This document shows, in pieces, positions 48,529 to 59,122 of a stretch of DNA of 64,000 bases. The translations under genes and the position numbers were made by a program. Source of the stretch: Clostridium sp. cel8 (GTDB lineage Bacteria; Bacillota; Clostridia; Clostridiales; Clostridiaceae). Each line of letters starts with the position of its first letter. Position 1 is the stretch's first letter. Under the pieces are notes generated by a model. It had not been told where the DNA came from. It saw only the letters and a list, made by a program, of their open reading frames with translations, and made no database searches. The DNA lies in NCBI RefSeq assembly GCF_014050525.1, contig NZ_JACGAG010000003.1, positions 62,001 through 126,000 on the forward strand. The letters are read 5' to 3'.

Positions 48529-50007
48529 TCAAAGTATTATACATATCAAACCACCATTACCTTCATTTATTATCTTTTGAAGTGTTTTTTGTATCTTGAT
48601 CTGCACATCTTCCGGCATTTTGTACAGTTTATTTTGTAGTCCTTCCTTCACAAGTATTTCAAGAGATTTTCCAAACATATTGCTCTGCCATATTTTTGAA
48701 GGATCGCTTTCAAACTGTTCCAAAAGCGAGTTTACCATCTCCTCACTTTCCTTTTCAGTTCCCATTATAGGAGATATTTCAGCTTCTATATCCGCCCTTA
48801 TAAAGTGCAAAGATGGTGCACTTGCTTTTAGCTTTACTCCAAACCTATTCCCTTGTTTTACTATCTTAGGTTCTTCAAGCCTCATTTCAGAAAGTTGAGG
48901 AGCCACAAGTCCATATCCTGTTTCCTTTACATCTTTAAGAGCACCTGCTACTTTATCATACTCAACTTTTGCAGCATGCATCTCCGTTATTGCACTTAAC
49001 AGATCACTTTCTCCATTAAGTTCTCTATCGCATACTTCACTAAGTATTTTATAAAACAAATCCTTTTTAGGTTCTATCTCAATTCTCGATGTTCCTTCAC
49101 CCATATTTATCTCTTTTATAATTGAATTTCCAATAAAATCAACGTCACTAAATCCATCAATTGATTTTTCTATATCACGCACTTTAAAAATATTTTTGCA
49201 CATATCTCTTGCTAAATTTATAAAATCAACTTTAAGCCAGTGTGATAAATCCAATTTTTCTATCCACTCAGGTATATCTATATTTATTTCTTTTATAGGA
49301 AATTCTTTGAGTATTTTATTAAATAGATCTGTTATATCCTCTTCCTTCATATTGATGACATCTACTATTTGGACTGGGACATCATATTTTTCTTCCATAT
49401 TTTTTTTAATTTCTATAGTATCCGGATCATAAGGGTGTCTTGAATTTAATACTATTATAAATGGCTTATTTATAGATTTTAGTTCCTGTACAACTCTTGA
49501 CTCTGCCTCTATATAATCCTCCCTTGGTATATCTGCAATAGATCCATCTGTAGTTACAACAAGTCCTATAGTTGAATGCTCATTTATTACCTTTTTCGTT
49601 CCTATTTCTGCAGCTTCTTCAAAAGGTATTTCATAATCATACCATGGGGTAGTAACCATTTTGGCCTCTTCTCCCTCCATATATCCAACAGCTGTCTTTA
49701 CAATGTATCCAACACAATCTACCATTCTCACTTTAAATTTGGTATTTTCATTTAAGCTTATTTCCACTGCCTCATTTGGTACAAATTTAGGTTCTGTAGT
49801 ATGAATTGATTTTCCAGATGAACTTTGAGGAAGTTCATCTTTAGCTCTCTGCTTCTTATAGGAATTACTCATATTTGGCAACACCATAATTTCCATGAAC
49901 TTTTTTATAAAGGTAGACTTACCAGTTCTAACCGGACCTACAACACCTACATATATATCTCCTTGAGTCCTTTCAGATATGTCATTATATATATCAAAAT
50001 TATCCAA
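48529..50007 (-). CDS. spoIVA: Stage IV sporulation protein A, SpoIVA
   Basis: The spore-coat basement ATPase, anchored to the forespore by SpoVM. 492 residues: FDIYNDISERTQGDIYVGVV, Walker A GPVRTGKSTFIKKFM near 25, HTTEPKFVPNEAVEI near 72, and the C-terminal polymerisation domain. The start is TTG (50007) behind AGGGGG (50018-50013). The upstream region has a sigma-E-like CATATGTT with no convincing -35. SpoVM, its partner, is encoded at 33061-33138. Confidence 0.97.
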   Translation of the reverse strand: MDNFDIYNDISERTQGDIYVGVVGPVRTGKSTFIKKFMEIMVLPNMSNSYKKQRAKDELPQSSSGKSIHTTEPKFVPNEAVEISLNENTKFKVRMVDCVGYIVKTAVGYMEGEEAKMVTTPWYDYEIPFEEAAEIGTKKVINEHSTIGLVVTTDGSIADIPREDYIEAESRVVQELKSINKPFIIVLNSRHPYDPDTIEIKKNMEEKYDVPVQIVDVINMKEEDITDLFNKILKEFPIKEINIDIPEWIEKLDLSHWLKVDFINLARDMCKNIFKVRDIEKSIDGFSDVDFIGNSIIKEINMGEGTSRIEIEPKKDLFYKILSEVCDRELNGESDLLSAITEMHAAKVEYDKVAGALKDVKETGYGLVAPQLSEMRLEEPKIVKQGNRFGVKLKASAPSLHFIRADIEAEISPIMGTEKESEEMVNSLLEQFESDPSKIWQSNMFGKSLEILVKEGLQNKLYKMPEDVQIKIQKTLQKIINEGNGGLICIIL

Positions 50008-50120
50008 AATATACCCCCTAAAATTCTAATAATAACAATATATATATATTTAACATATGTAGGTATTATTCTTATTATTTATAAATTTATTTTATTTTTA
50101 TGCAATTCCTAAAAGTGGAT

Positions 50121-51119
50121 CTAAATGTTCTCATCTTTTTTATCCCTTGTCATAAGTTCATGTACAGCCTGCTTTGGATCCTTATTTTCAAAAAGTACTT
50201 TATATAGTGAATCAGTTATAGGCATTTGAACTCTAAGTTCATTTTTTAAATTATAAAATGCCCTGCAAGCTCTTATTCCCTCAACTACCATTTTAACTTG
50301 TTTTTCTGCCTCTTTTGCAGACTTTCCCTGTCCTATAAGTATTCCAGCTCTTCTATTTCTACTATGTACACTAGTGCATGTAACTATTAAATCCCCAATT
50401 CCCGTAAGTCCAAAAAACGTTTCCTTTTTTCCTCCAAGTTTTACACCTATTTTAGTTATTTCACTTATTCCCCTTGTCATAAGTGCAGCTTTTGAATTAT
50501 CTCCATATCCTATTCCGTCGCATATTCCTGCAGCTAAAGCAATTATGTTCTTTACAGCTCCCCCTATTTCCACTCCTACAATATCTGAGTTTGTGTAAAC
50601 TCTAAATTCATCTGTCATAAAGAAGTCCTGAACTTTTCTTGCAGTATCCATATTCTTTGAAGATACAACAACTGTTGTTGGAATAAATCTTGAAACTTCT
50701 TCTGCATGACTTGGTCCTGAAAGTACCGCAACATCATTTTTAGGAAGTATTTCTTCTATAACTTGAGAAAGTCTTTTTCCCGTATCTTGTTGTATTCCCT
50801 TTGCTATATTCACTATTACCTGAGATGGTTCAATCATTTCTCTAATATTTTCACATATAGTTCCAACTACATGTGAAGGAACTGAAATTACAACATAACT
50901 TGTATCTTTGACTACATAATCCAAATCACTTGAAGCCTCTACTCCTTCTGGAATAGTAATTTCTTTAAGATATTTCTTATTTTCTCTATCTACATTTATA
51001 CTTTTAACTACCTCATTGTTTCTGTCCCATAGCTTAACTTTTTTACCCTTTTTAGCCAATATTATAGAAAGAGCTGTTCCAAAACTTCCAGCTCCTAAAA
51101 AACACACATCAGCTTTCAA
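50121..51119 (-). CDS. gpsA: NAD(P)-dependent glycerol-3-phosphate dehydrogenase
   Basis: Makes sn-glycerol-3-phosphate for phospholipids. 332 residues: CFLGAGSFGTALSIIL (dinucleotide site), PKNDVAVLSGPSHAEEV, GVEIGGAVKNIIALAAG with the catalytic lysine, and FFGLTGIGDLIVTCTS. The start is TTG (51119), GGAAGG upstream. It follows der by 2 bases. Confidence 0.96.
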   Translation of the reverse strand: MKADVCFLGAGSFGTALSIILAKKGKKVKLWDRNNEVVKSINVDRENKKYLKEITIPEGVEASSDLDYVVKDTSYVVISVPSHVVGTICENIREMIEPSQVIVNIAKGIQQDTGKRLSQVIEEILPKNDVAVLSGPSHAEEVSRFIPTTVVVSSKNMDTARKVQDFFMTDEFRVYTNSDIVGVEIGGAVKNIIALAAGICDGIGYGDNSKAALMTRGISEITKIGVKLGGKKETFFGLTGIGDLIVTCTSVHSRNRRAGILIGQGKSAKEAEKQVKMVVEGIRACRAFYNLKNELRVQMPITDSLYKVLFENKDPKQAVHELMTRDKKDENI

Positions 51120-51121
51120 TA

Positions 51122-52438
51122 TTATTCCTTCCTTTCTCTAAATTGAAGCTTTATACCTGTTCCCATAAAATCAAAATTTTCTCTTAGCTGATTTTCAAGA
51201 TATCTTCTATATGAAAAATGAACACAGGAAGAATCATTTACAAAAAATACAAAAGTTGGTGGCTTTACACCAGTTTGAGTAACATAGTAAATCTTCAATC
51301 TCTTATTTCCAACTACAGGAGGTTCCTGCATCATTATAGCCTTACTTATTATATCATTTAATATTCCCGTTTTAATTCTCTTATTGTAATTTTCATAGCA
51401 CTCTTTTACTTTGTCAAGAACCTTTCCAACTCTCTGACCAGTTTTAGCAGATATAAATAAATATGGTGCATAAGGCATAAATGATAAACTTCTGCTTATC
51501 TCACCTTTAAACTTTTCCATAGTCTTTGTGTCCTTTTCTATAAGATCCCATTTATTTACTATTACCAATATAGCTTTATTTAATTCGTGTGCATAACCTA
51601 TTATCTTTTCATCCTGATCACTTATTTCATAAGTAGCATCTAAAAGTAAAATACATACATCTGCTTTCTCTATTGCAGCATAGGTCCTAATTACACTGTA
51701 TCTTTCAATTTCTTCCTTCACCTTGTTTTTTCTTCGTATTCCAGCAGTATCTATCAATATAAATTTATCATCATCTCTTTCAAAATAGCTGTCTACAGCA
51801 TCTCTAGTGGTACCTGGAACATCACTTACAATTACCCTATCTTCTCCAAGCAATTTATTTACAAGAGATGATTTTCCAACATTAGGTTTTCCAACAAATG
51901 CTATCTTTATGTATTCATCATCTTTAGAATAATCTCCATCTTCATTAAAGTGTTTAACTACCTCATCAAGCATATCCCCAAGTCCAAGTCCCTGTGATGC
52001 TGATATTGGAACTGGATTTCCTATTCCCAAGTTATAAAATTCATAGGTATTAGCTTCATATTTAGAGTTATCTATCTTATTTACTACAAGTACTACAGGT
52101 TTACCACTTTTTCTTAACATTTGAGCCACTTCATTATCTGCTGCAGTAAGTCCTTCTTTACCATCAACTATAAATATTATTACATTAGCTGTATCTATGG
52201 CAACTTGTGCCTGTCTTCTCATCTGTGAAATTATTATATCACTATTTTCAGGCTCAATTCCTCCTGTATCTATTATAGTAAAATTATATTTAAGCCACTC
52301 TGCCTCTGCATATACTCTATCTCTTGTAACCCCTGGCGTATCGCCTACAATTGATATTCTCTTTCCCGCTAATTTATTAAATAAAGTAGATTTTCCAACA
52401 TTAGGTCTTCCTACTATAGCTACTATAGGTTTTCCCAT
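51122..52438 (-). CDS. der: Ribosome biogenesis GTPase Der (EngA)
   Basis: A tandem-GTPase 50S assembly factor. 438 residues: first G domain with [14 protein letters not shown] and DTGGIEP, second with [15 protein letters not shown] and [14 protein letters not shown] in the second, and a C-terminal KH-like domain. ATG behind GAGGAGGAGAG. Follows the DUF512 radical SAM gene by 18 bases. Confidence 0.97.
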   Translation of the reverse strand: MGKPIVAIVGRPNVGKSTLFNKLAGKRISIVGDTPGVTRDRVYAEAEWLKYNFTIIDTGGIEPENSDIIISQMRRQAQVAIDTANVIIFIVDGKEGLTAADNEVAQMLRKSGKPVVLVVNKIDNSKYEANTYEFYNLGIGNPVPISASQGLGLGDMLDEVVKHFNEDGDYSKDDEYIKIAFVGKPNVGKSSLVNKLLGEDRVIVSDVPGTTRDAVDSYFERDDDKFILIDTAGIRRKNKVKEEIERYSVIRTYAAIEKADVCILLLDATYEISDQDEKIIGYAHELNKAILVIVNKWDLIEKDTKTMEKFKGEISRSLSFMPYAPYLFISAKTGQRVGKVLDKVKECYENYNKRIKTGILNDIISKAIMMQEPPVVGNKRLKIYYVTQTGVKPPTFVFFVNDSSCVHFSYRRYLENQLRENFDFMGTGIKLQFRERKE

Positions 52439-52456
52439 AAAACTCTCCTCCTCATA

Positions 52457-53797
52457 TCATAAATTCGATTTTTTTATTATGATATCTAATAGATCTTCAC
52501 CAGTATACTTACATATAGATATATTTCTATTTAATTTTTTCTCAAGCATCTCTACTGTCATATCATCTAAAAAAACTCTTCTGTTGTCAAAGCCAATTTC
52601 ATATCCCTTTCTAAGCATACACTCTGGTATAACTACATTTTGTTTCACTTTACAATCTTTAAGTTGCTCAATTATATCCTGTGCAGTAACGAGCCCTGCA
52701 ACCGTTATTGTATCTCCAAAGAAATTATTTACTATGCCCTTAACCTCTATATCTATATTGCCATTTAATCTCATTATTCTATCTGCTGCAACTTTTATTT
52801 CATTTAAGGCAGCTGTGCCAGTAATAAACGTAAATTCTCCTTTTAATTTGGAAATTTCATTTTGAAACTTTACCAAACTTTTATCAATATTGTCCCTAAA
52901 TAATCTTATCATTCCAATTCCATCTTCTATCTGGTTAAACTTTCCATAGAACTTTGAATCTGGCACATCTCTATTTGCTATAATGTAAAATTCATCGGAC
53001 ATTCTGACAAATGGATCTCCTACATGTGACATATACTTTTTTTGAAGAATATCTACCCTATCTAATTGCTCTCTTGCCGTTTTTTCATTATACAATTTCA
53101 GATTAAAAAGTCCCTTTCTAAATTTAGTAATTCCTAAAGGTACAACTGCTACACTTCTAACCTGAGGATACAACTTAAATAGATCTTCTATAGTATTTGT
53201 AACATGTTCATTGTCATTTATTCCTGGGCACAATACTATCTGACAATTCATTTCTATACCGTTTGATGCTAGCTTTTTCAGTATTTCGTACAACTTTCCT
53301 GCAAATCTGTTATTAAGCATCTTTATCCTAAGATCAGGATCCGTTGTATGTACCGACACATTTATAGGACTTATTTTATATTTAATTATCCTGTTTATGT
53401 CATCTTCAGTCATATTTGTAAGAGTTACAAAATTCCCCTGTAGAAATGCAAGCCTTGAATCATCATCTTTAAAATAAAGTGTATCTCTCATTCCAGAAGG
53501 AAGTTGGTCTATAAAACAAAATATACACTTATTATGACAGCTTTTAGGCTTATCAAGCATAAATTCCTTAAATTCTACTCCAAGATCCTCATCATATTCC
53601 TTTTCTATTTCAAGATTCCATATTTCCCCATTTGGCTTTTTTATGTCAACTTCTACATAATTATCAGTCATCAAAAATTTATAATCTATAATATCATTAA
53701 CTTTATTACCATTTATAGAAAGAAGAACATCTCCTGATTCTACACCCATTTCTTCTGCTATACTTCCAGGCTTAACTTGTGATATTTGATTTTTCAT
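52457..53797 (-). CDS. PDZ/radical SAM protein, DUF512 family
   Basis: A 446-residue protein: an N-terminal PDZ-like domain (about 1-60, GSIAEEMGVESGDVLLSING), a radical SAM core with the cluster motif CHNKCIFC near 83, FCFIDQLPSGMRDTLYFKDD, SVHTTDPDLR, and the C-terminal DUF512. Known to neighbour der in clostridia; the substrate is unknown. The catalytic cysteines are intact. ATG follows GGAG by about 10 bases. Confidence 0.9.
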   Translation of the reverse strand: MKNQISQVKPGSIAEEMGVESGDVLLSINGNKVNDIIDYKFLMTDNYVEVDIKKPNGEIWNLEIEKEYDEDLGVEFKEFMLDKPKSCHNKCIFCFIDQLPSGMRDTLYFKDDDSRLAFLQGNFVTLTNMTEDDINRIIKYKISPINVSVHTTDPDLRIKMLNNRFAGKLYEILKKLASNGIEMNCQIVLCPGINDNEHVTNTIEDLFKLYPQVRSVAVVPLGITKFRKGLFNLKLYNEKTAREQLDRVDILQKKYMSHVGDPFVRMSDEFYIIANRDVPDSKFYGKFNQIEDGIGMIRLFRDNIDKSLVKFQNEISKLKGEFTFITGTAALNEIKVAADRIMRLNGNIDIEVKGIVNNFFGDTITVAGLVTAQDIIEQLKDCKVKQNVVIPECMLRKGYEIGFDNRRVFLDDMTVEMLEKKLNRNISICKYTGEDLLDIIIKKSNL

Positions 53798-54030
53798 TTA
53801 AAAAAACTCCCATCTATAATTTTATATAAAAGGGCATTATACCATTAGAATATATCTCAATATTGAAAATTAGTCAAATTTCGCAATAATACTTTTACAA
53901 TAATAATTGTATAAAAAATTAATTTTTAGATAAAATATATAATAAAAATTAATTAACAAAATATACAACTTACTTTAAATAGTACTATTACTGTATATTT
54001 TGCCAATCAATGTGTTATATATACTTATTA

Positions 54031-55029
54031 TTATATTAAACTTAACAAGTGCATAATAAGACTTGCTATAAGTGCACATCCAGGTATGGTAATAATCCAA
54101 GTTATAACTATATCTTTTGCTACAGTCCATCTAACTGCAGAAAATCTCTTTGATGCGCCTACTCCCATTATAGCAGTAGTTATTATATGAGTGGTACTTA
54201 CAGGAGCATCAAACATAGTAGCTGTAAGAATTACACTTGAGGCTCCAAATTCAGCTGCAAATCCACTTACTGGTACTATTCTTGCCATTTTAGATCCCAT
54301 AGTTTTAATTATTCTTTTACCTCCAAGTCCTGTTCCAACTGCCATTGCAAGTGCACAAGTTATCTTTACCCATATAGGCACAGAAAATTCTTTAATAAAA
54401 CCTGCACTCATTAGTGTCATAGTTATAATTCCCATAGTTTTTTGTGCATCATTTGCTCCATGGTTCAATGCTAAAAACATAGTAGACACTATTTCACATT
54501 TTGAAAATATCTTTGTTACAGTACTAGGTCTTGACTTTGCTAAAAACAAATTCAATATATTCATATAAATAAATCCTATTATAAATCCTATTATAGGTGA
54601 TAGTATAAGCCATATTATGACTTTCCAAAAAAGATTTGACCAATAAATAATTAGAAATGAACCCTTATATACTACAGCTGCACCAATAAGTCCACCTATA
54701 AGGGCATGTGAAGAACTACTTGGTATTCCAAAATACCAAGTTATTAAATTCCAAACTATAGCTCCTAAAAGCGCAGCTATAATTACCTTTTGCGTTATAT
54801 CATTGGGATGAACTATACCACTTCCTACTGTTTCTGCAACCTTAACACTCATAAATGCCCCTGTAAAATTCAAAGTAGCAGAAATAATTACAGCTTGTTT
54901 CATGGATAATACCCTGTTTGATACAGAACATGCTATAGCATTTGCACTATCATGAAATCCATTGATAACATCAAATACTATGGCAATTATGACTATTAAA
55001 CCAGTTAACATCAAAGTACTACTAAGCAT
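54031..55029 (-). CDS. pit: Low-affinity inorganic phosphate transporter (PiT)
   Basis: A 332-residue PiT-family permease with about ten membrane segments. The two signature repeats are visible: FHDSANAIACSVSNRVLS near 26 and LNHGANDAQKTMGIITM near 187, along with GIPSSSSHALIGGLIGA and DAPVSTTHIITTAIMGVG. Its ATG overlaps the DUF47 gene stop by 8 bases, so the two are coupled. No terminator hairpin is visible after it. Confidence 0.95.
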   Translation of the reverse strand: MLSSTLMLTGLIVIIAIVFDVINGFHDSANAIACSVSNRVLSMKQAVIISATLNFTGAFMSVKVAETVGSGIVHPNDITQKVIIAALLGAIVWNLITWYFGIPSSSSHALIGGLIGAAVVYKGSFLIIYWSNLFWKVIIWLILSPIIGFIIGFIYMNILNLFLAKSRPSTVTKIFSKCEIVSTMFLALNHGANDAQKTMGIITMTLMSAGFIKEFSVPIWVKITCALAMAVGTGLGGKRIIKTMGSKMARIVPVSGFAAEFGASSVILTATMFDAPVSTTHIITTAIMGVGASKRFSAVRWTVAKDIVITWIITIPGCALIASLIMHLLSLI

Positions 55030-55645
55030 TTTTCATTACTACTCCTTCAACAATGTTCGCTATATCTTCACAAGAATCCAGTGTATCTTCTAAATATTGA
55101 TATATTTCTCTCCATTTTATAATATCAATAACTTCCATGTCACTTCTGAATATCTTTTTAATAGCTTCCCTTGAGATTGTATCTCCCTGTTCTTCTATAC
55201 CATTGACCTTTATTATTCTTTCAGAGAGTTTTTTACTTGTTTTCATACCTTTTAATTCTTTCATTATAATTATTATTTCTCTGCATGAATCCAAAATCAT
55301 ATTTGAAAGCCTTCTTGCTTCATCTGTACATGAGCTAACATTCAGCATAACAAACCTGCTAGCAGTGGATTCTATTAAATCAACAATATCATCCATTCCC
55401 TTAGCTATACTGTAGATATCCTCCCTATCAAATGGAGTAATGAATGTTTTATTCAACTCTTTTAGTATTTCATGCTGCTTTACATCACCTTCATGCTCGA
55501 CATCTTTAATTTTTTCCATGTTCTCTTCAGCATTAGAAATATCATCCAAAAAATGAACTAACAAATCAGCCGCTTTATATACTATATTGGCATCATCTAT
55601 GAAAAGATTGTAAAACTTGTCCTCTTTTGGAGTAAAACTAAACAT
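55022..55645 (-). CDS. DUF47/PhoU-like Pit accessory protein
   Basis: A 207-residue all-helical protein of the DUF47 family (distant PhoU relative), with FITPFDREDIYSIAKGMDDI near 70 and C-terminal acidic helices. In many genomes it is paired with pit and is thought to regulate it. GGAGGGAATATA precedes ATG 55645. First gene of the DUF47-pit pair. Confidence 0.93.
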   Translation of the reverse strand: MFSFTPKEDKFYNLFIDDANIVYKAADLLVHFLDDISNAEENMEKIKDVEHEGDVKQHEILKELNKTFITPFDREDIYSIAKGMDDIVDLIESTASRFVMLNVSSCTDEARRLSNMILDSCREIIIIMKELKGMKTSKKLSERIIKVNGIEEQGDTISREAIKKIFRSDMEVIDIIKWREIYQYLEDTLDSCEDIANIVEGVVMKNA

Positions 55646-55699
55646 TATATTCCCTCCTATTTAGTGAAAATGTGCACATCTAACCCAATAAAGTATAAC

Positions 55700-55710
55700 A
55701 TAAAGTTAAG
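55700..55710 (-). promoter_or_regulatory. Putative phosphate-control motif CTTAACTTTAT at the DUF47-pit promoter
   Basis: CTTAACTTTAT on the minus strand, ending 2 bases before a TATACT -10-like element. The identical 11-mer is at 61003-61013, upstream of pstS. It resembles the TTAACA-type half sites bound by PhoP, but only the identity is seen; binding is inferred. Confidence 0.4.
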
Positions 55711-55843
55711 AATATTAAAATATAAACTTATAATAGTTTAAGCAAAGTATTTTATTTTACAACAATATATTACATCTTTTTACAATTATGTCGCATAAAT
55801 ATCAATATAATTTATAATTCTAAAGTGTTTAAAAGTCTACATT

Positions 55844-55878
55844 AAAAAACTGCTCTCAAAATATTTTTTGTAAGCAGT
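55844..55878 (-). terminator. Intrinsic terminator after the glycerophosphodiesterase gene
   Basis: On the minus strand ACTGCT (55878-55873) pairs with AGCAGT (55854-55849), and the A/T-rich interior can extend the stem. It is followed by TTTTTTAAT. Downstream of the gene stop at 55952. Confidence 0.65.
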
Positions 55879-55951
55879 CATCTCTATATATTCCTTAATT
55901 ATTACTTAAAAAAAACACTTTTACATATTTTAATATTAACCCTCAAATACT

Positions 55952-56656
55952 TTATATAAGCTTTTTAAATATATTTGGATAGTTGGTTATAATACCATCT
56001 ACTCCAAATTCCATAAGTTTCTTCATATTAGCCTTATCATTAACTGTATATGTGTTTATAGAAATTCCATGCTCTTTAGTATTTTTAATTATATCTCTGT
56101 TCATAATTAAAGTGAAAAGTGGATGAATTGCATCAGCCTTCATCTTTTTCGCATATTCCCATGGGTTATAAATTTGAGTCCCATATAGTAGTCCAGTTTT
56201 TATACTACTGTCATACTCTTTTACTTTTCTCATTGAATTGTGGTTAAATGATGATAAAATTACATGATCATTCATATTGTACTCATATATCTTATCTATT
56301 GTCCTTTTCTCAATACCCTTATAGGTTATAACATTATTTTTCAATTCAATGTTTACAAGTATATTTTTATCCTTAGAATAGTCTAAAAGTTCATCTAAAC
56401 TTATGATCTTTTGTCCATTTCCAGCATCAAATTTTCTCAGCTCACTATATGTGTAATCTTTTATAAATCCGCTTCCATTAGTGGTTCTATCTATAGTTTC
56501 ATCATGACAAATAACTATAATATTGTCTTTTGTCATATGAACATCTGTTTCTATTCCACTTGCACCTGTTTCTACTGCTTTTTTAAATGCAAGCATGGTA
56601 TTTTCAGGATATAGTCCACTAAATCCTCTATGTGCAATATTTAAAGTTTTAACCAT
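55952..56656 (-). CDS. Glycerophosphodiester phosphodiesterase
   Basis: Hydrolyses glycerophosphodiesters to sn-glycerol-3-phosphate and an alcohol. 234 residues: NIAHRGFSGLYPENTMLAF with the catalytic His-Arg-Gly, GIETDVHMTKDNIIVICHDE, and the C-terminal VDGIITNYPN. No signal peptide is seen, so it acts in the cytoplasm. ATG behind GGGCGG. It lies between phoU and DUF47-pit, consistent with scavenging phosphate from phospholipid head groups. Confidence 0.93.
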   Translation of the reverse strand: MVKTLNIAHRGFSGLYPENTMLAFKKAVETGASGIETDVHMTKDNIIVICHDETIDRTTNGSGFIKDYTYSELRKFDAGNGQKIISLDELLDYSKDKNILVNIELKNNVITYKGIEKRTIDKIYEYNMNDHVILSSFNHNSMRKVKEYDSSIKTGLLYGTQIYNPWEYAKKMKADAIHPLFTLIMNRDIIKNTKEHGISINTYTVNDKANMKKLMEFGVDGIITNYPNIFKKLI

Positions 56657-56765
56657 ATTTAAACCGCCCTTTATTTTTTACTTTTTTGATCTCTTATAAT
56701 TATATTTTTTAATAGGCGAATTTATACTTTATGCTACTCTTAATTTTTAAATAATAATCAATAAA

Positions 56766-57422
56766 TTATTCATTTAAATCTTTCTGTTCACCTGTAACCA
56801 AATATATTGTCCCTTCACATATATTTGTTACTCTATCAGCTACTCTCTCTAGATATTTACACACAAATAAAAACTGTGTCATCTGATTTATTTTACTACT
56901 GTCTTTAATCATAATTTCAAGCATCTGTGCAAATAATTTTTTAAAAAGAGCATCTATTTCATTGTCCATATGACATACCCTATATGCAGCTTCAACATCT
57001 CTAGCAACATAAGCATCTAATGCGCCTTTTATCATTTTATTTACCATTTCAGACATTTTAGGTATATCTATTAGCTCCTTCTGATACTTTTCATTTTTCA
57101 CCCTAAGTACCACTTTAGAAATATCAACTGCATGATCTGCCATTCTCTCAAGGTCAGTTACAAGTTTACTTGTTGTAAATATAATCCTTAAATCTATAGC
57201 TAAAGGCTGCTCTTTAGCTGTTAACATTATACACTTATTTTCTATCTCTTTTTGAAGATTATCAACTAAATCATCATTTTTTATAGTTTCAGAAGCTAAC
57301 TTTTCATCATGATTTATTAAAGCTTCTATACATTGGTGAAGTTGTTTTTCAACTATACTACCCATTCTCAAAACATCATTGTGCATCTCATCTAAAGCAT
57401 AATCAAAACCAGTCCTTGTCAT
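56766..57422 (-). CDS. phoU: Phosphate transport regulator PhoU
   Basis: A 218-residue PhoU: two PhoU helical repeats, with ERMADHAVDISKVV and the second YLERVADRVTNICEG. It damps PhoR signalling when Pst is saturated. I start at ATG 57422 because GAGAGGGTGATATTT precedes it; an in-frame GTG three codons earlier overlaps that site. Follows pstB. Confidence 0.95.
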   Translation of the reverse strand: MTRTGFDYALDEMHNDVLRMGSIVEKQLHQCIEALINHDEKLASETIKNDDLVDNLQKEIENKCIMLTAKEQPLAIDLRIIFTTSKLVTDLERMADHAVDISKVVLRVKNEKYQKELIDIPKMSEMVNKMIKGALDAYVARDVEAAYRVCHMDNEIDALFKKLFAQMLEIMIKDSSKINQMTQFLFVCKYLERVADRVTNICEGTIYLVTGEQKDLNE

Positions 57423-57473
57423 AAATATCACCCTCTCTTTATAATTTACTTTAAGTACAAATACATTTACTAT

Positions 57474-58223
57474 TTATCCAAATCTTCCTGTTATATAATC
57501 CTCTGTTCTCTTATCCTTTGGATTATAAAATATAGCTTCAGTTTCTCCACTTTCAACTATTTCACCATTTAGGAAAAAAGCAGTATTATCAGATATTCTT
57601 CCTGCCTGTTGCATATTATGGGTTACAATTATTATAGTATATTTCTTTTTAAGTACATCCATAAGTTCTTCTATTTTCAAAGTGGATATAGGATCTAAAG
57701 CAGATGTTGGCTCATCCATTAAAAGAACTTCTGGCTCTACTGCAAGAGTTCTTGCTATACAAATTCTCTGTTGCTGACCACCAGACAAACCAAGAGCGCT
57801 TCTATTCAATCTATCCTTTACCTCATCCCATATTGCAGAACCTTTTAAACTTTTTTCTACAATTTCATCTAAATCGCTTTTATTTTTTATTCCATGTATT
57901 CGTGGTCCATATGCAACATTATCATATATAGACATAGGAAATGGATTAGGACTTTGAAACACCATACCTATTCTCTTTCTAAGATCTATAACATCATAAT
58001 TTTCATATATATCCTTTCCTTCAAATAATACTTTCCCATCTATTTTTACTGAATCAATCAGATCATTCATTCTGTTTAATGTTCTTAAAAAAGTTGATTT
58101 TCCACATCCAGATGGGCCAATAAGTGCTGTAACTGTATTCTTTTCTACATCTAAATTCACTTTTTTAAGTGCTTGAACATTTCCATAGTATAAATCAAGA
58201 TCTTTAGTTTGAATTATATACAT
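57474..58223 (-). CDS. pstB: Phosphate ABC transporter ATP-binding protein PstB
   Basis: The ATPase of the high-affinity phosphate ABC transporter. 249 residues: Walker [21 protein letters not shown], the [21 protein letters not shown] loop, the signature [16 protein letters not shown], Walker [13 protein letters not shown] and H switch. ATG behind AAGGAGGG. Between pstA and phoU. Confidence 0.98.
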   Translation of the reverse strand: MYIIQTKDLDLYYGNVQALKKVNLDVEKNTVTALIGPSGCGKSTFLRTLNRMNDLIDSVKIDGKVLFEGKDIYENYDVIDLRKRIGMVFQSPNPFPMSIYDNVAYGPRIHGIKNKSDLDEIVEKSLKGSAIWDEVKDRLNRSALGLSGGQQQRICIARTLAVEPEVLLMDEPTSALDPISTLKIEELMDVLKKKYTIIIVTHNMQQAGRISDNTAFFLNGEIVESGETEAIFYNPKDKRTEDYITGRFG

Positions 58224-58234
58224 TGATTCCCTCC

Positions 58235-59122
58235 TTATCTCTTGCCAGTATAGGATTCATATATTTTTTTACCCAATATTCTTGCCAAAATGTTAAATAA
58301 CAATACCATTACAACTAAAACAGCAGATGATTTATTGGCGATTTCTGCTGCATCTGGCACCATACCTTCTGAATTTAACTTCCATATATAAACAGCTAAT
58401 GTTTCAGCTGGTCTAAACAAACTAAAAGACGACGCACTATTTGTAAGGCTTATAGTAGTAAAATTTAATTTTGGAGCACTCATTCCTGCTGTATATAAAA
58501 GTGCTGCAGCTTCTCCAAATATTCTACCTGATGCAAGTATTATTCCAGTTAAAATTTCTGGTATAGCAGATGGAAGTACTACTTTCCATATAGTCTGCCA
58601 CCTAGTAGCTCCAAGTCCAAGGCTTGCTTGCTTAACTGGCTTTGCAGCCTCACGTATTGCATTTTCACTAACACGCGTAAGTGCTGGAAGATTAAGCACT
58701 GATATAGCCAGTGCACCAGATAAAAGTGTAAATCCCCAATTTGTCATACTAACAAATACAAGTAAACCAAATAAACCTACAACTATAGATGGAAGAGATG
58801 CCATAGTTTCTATACACAATCTTATTATATTTAAAAATATTCCCTTTCGAGCATATTCACTTAAATATATTCCAGCACCTACTCCAAATGGAACACTTAT
58901 TACAAGGGCAACTAATAACATATAAAAAGAGTTAAAAAGTTGAGGCCCTATTCCACCTCCAACTTCTCCAAATTTAGCATTTCCAAATAAAAATGAAGGA
59001 TGGTAAAACCCTCTACCTTTTATCAATATGTACAATATTAAAGAAGCTAGAAATATTATTATAAATATAGATATTCCATATAAAACTCCAGTCCAAATTT
59101 TGTCTTTCATCTTGGCATTCAC
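58235..59122 (-). CDS. pstA: Phosphate ABC transporter permease PstA
   Basis: A 295-residue permease with about six membrane segments and the EAA motif around [20 protein letters not shown]. The start is GTG (59122), which overlaps the pstC stop TAG, with GAGGT upstream. PstA contacts PstB and pairs with PstC. Confidence 0.96.
   Translation of the reverse strand: MNAKMKDKIWTGVLYGISIFIIIFLASLILYILIKGRGFYHPSFLFGNAKFGEVGGGIGPQLFNSFYMLLVALVISVPFGVGAGIYLSEYARKGIFLNIIRLCIETMASLPSIVVGLFGLLVFVSMTNWGFTLLSGALAISVLNLPALTRVSENAIREAAKPVKQASLGLGATRWQTIWKVVLPSAIPEILTGIILASGRIFGEAAALLYTAGMSAPKLNFTTISLTNSASSFSLFRPAETLAVYIWKLNSEGMVPDAAEIANKSSAVLVVMVLLFNILARILGKKIYESYTGKR

Larger units (their letters stand above)
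55646..55951. other. Intergenic region upstream of the DUF47-pit pair
   Basis: About 306 bases. It holds a candidate -10 TATACT (55697-55692), the 11-base word CTTAACTTTAT just upstream of it (55710-55700, minus strand), and the gdpD-type gene terminator (55844-55878). The rest is A/T-rich with no supported frame. Confidence 0.6.

Noticed and set aside
50041-50100. Sigma-E promoter for spoIVA
   Set aside because: CATATGTT resembles a -10, but no -35 at 13 to 15 bases was convincing, so it is mentioned only under spoIVA.
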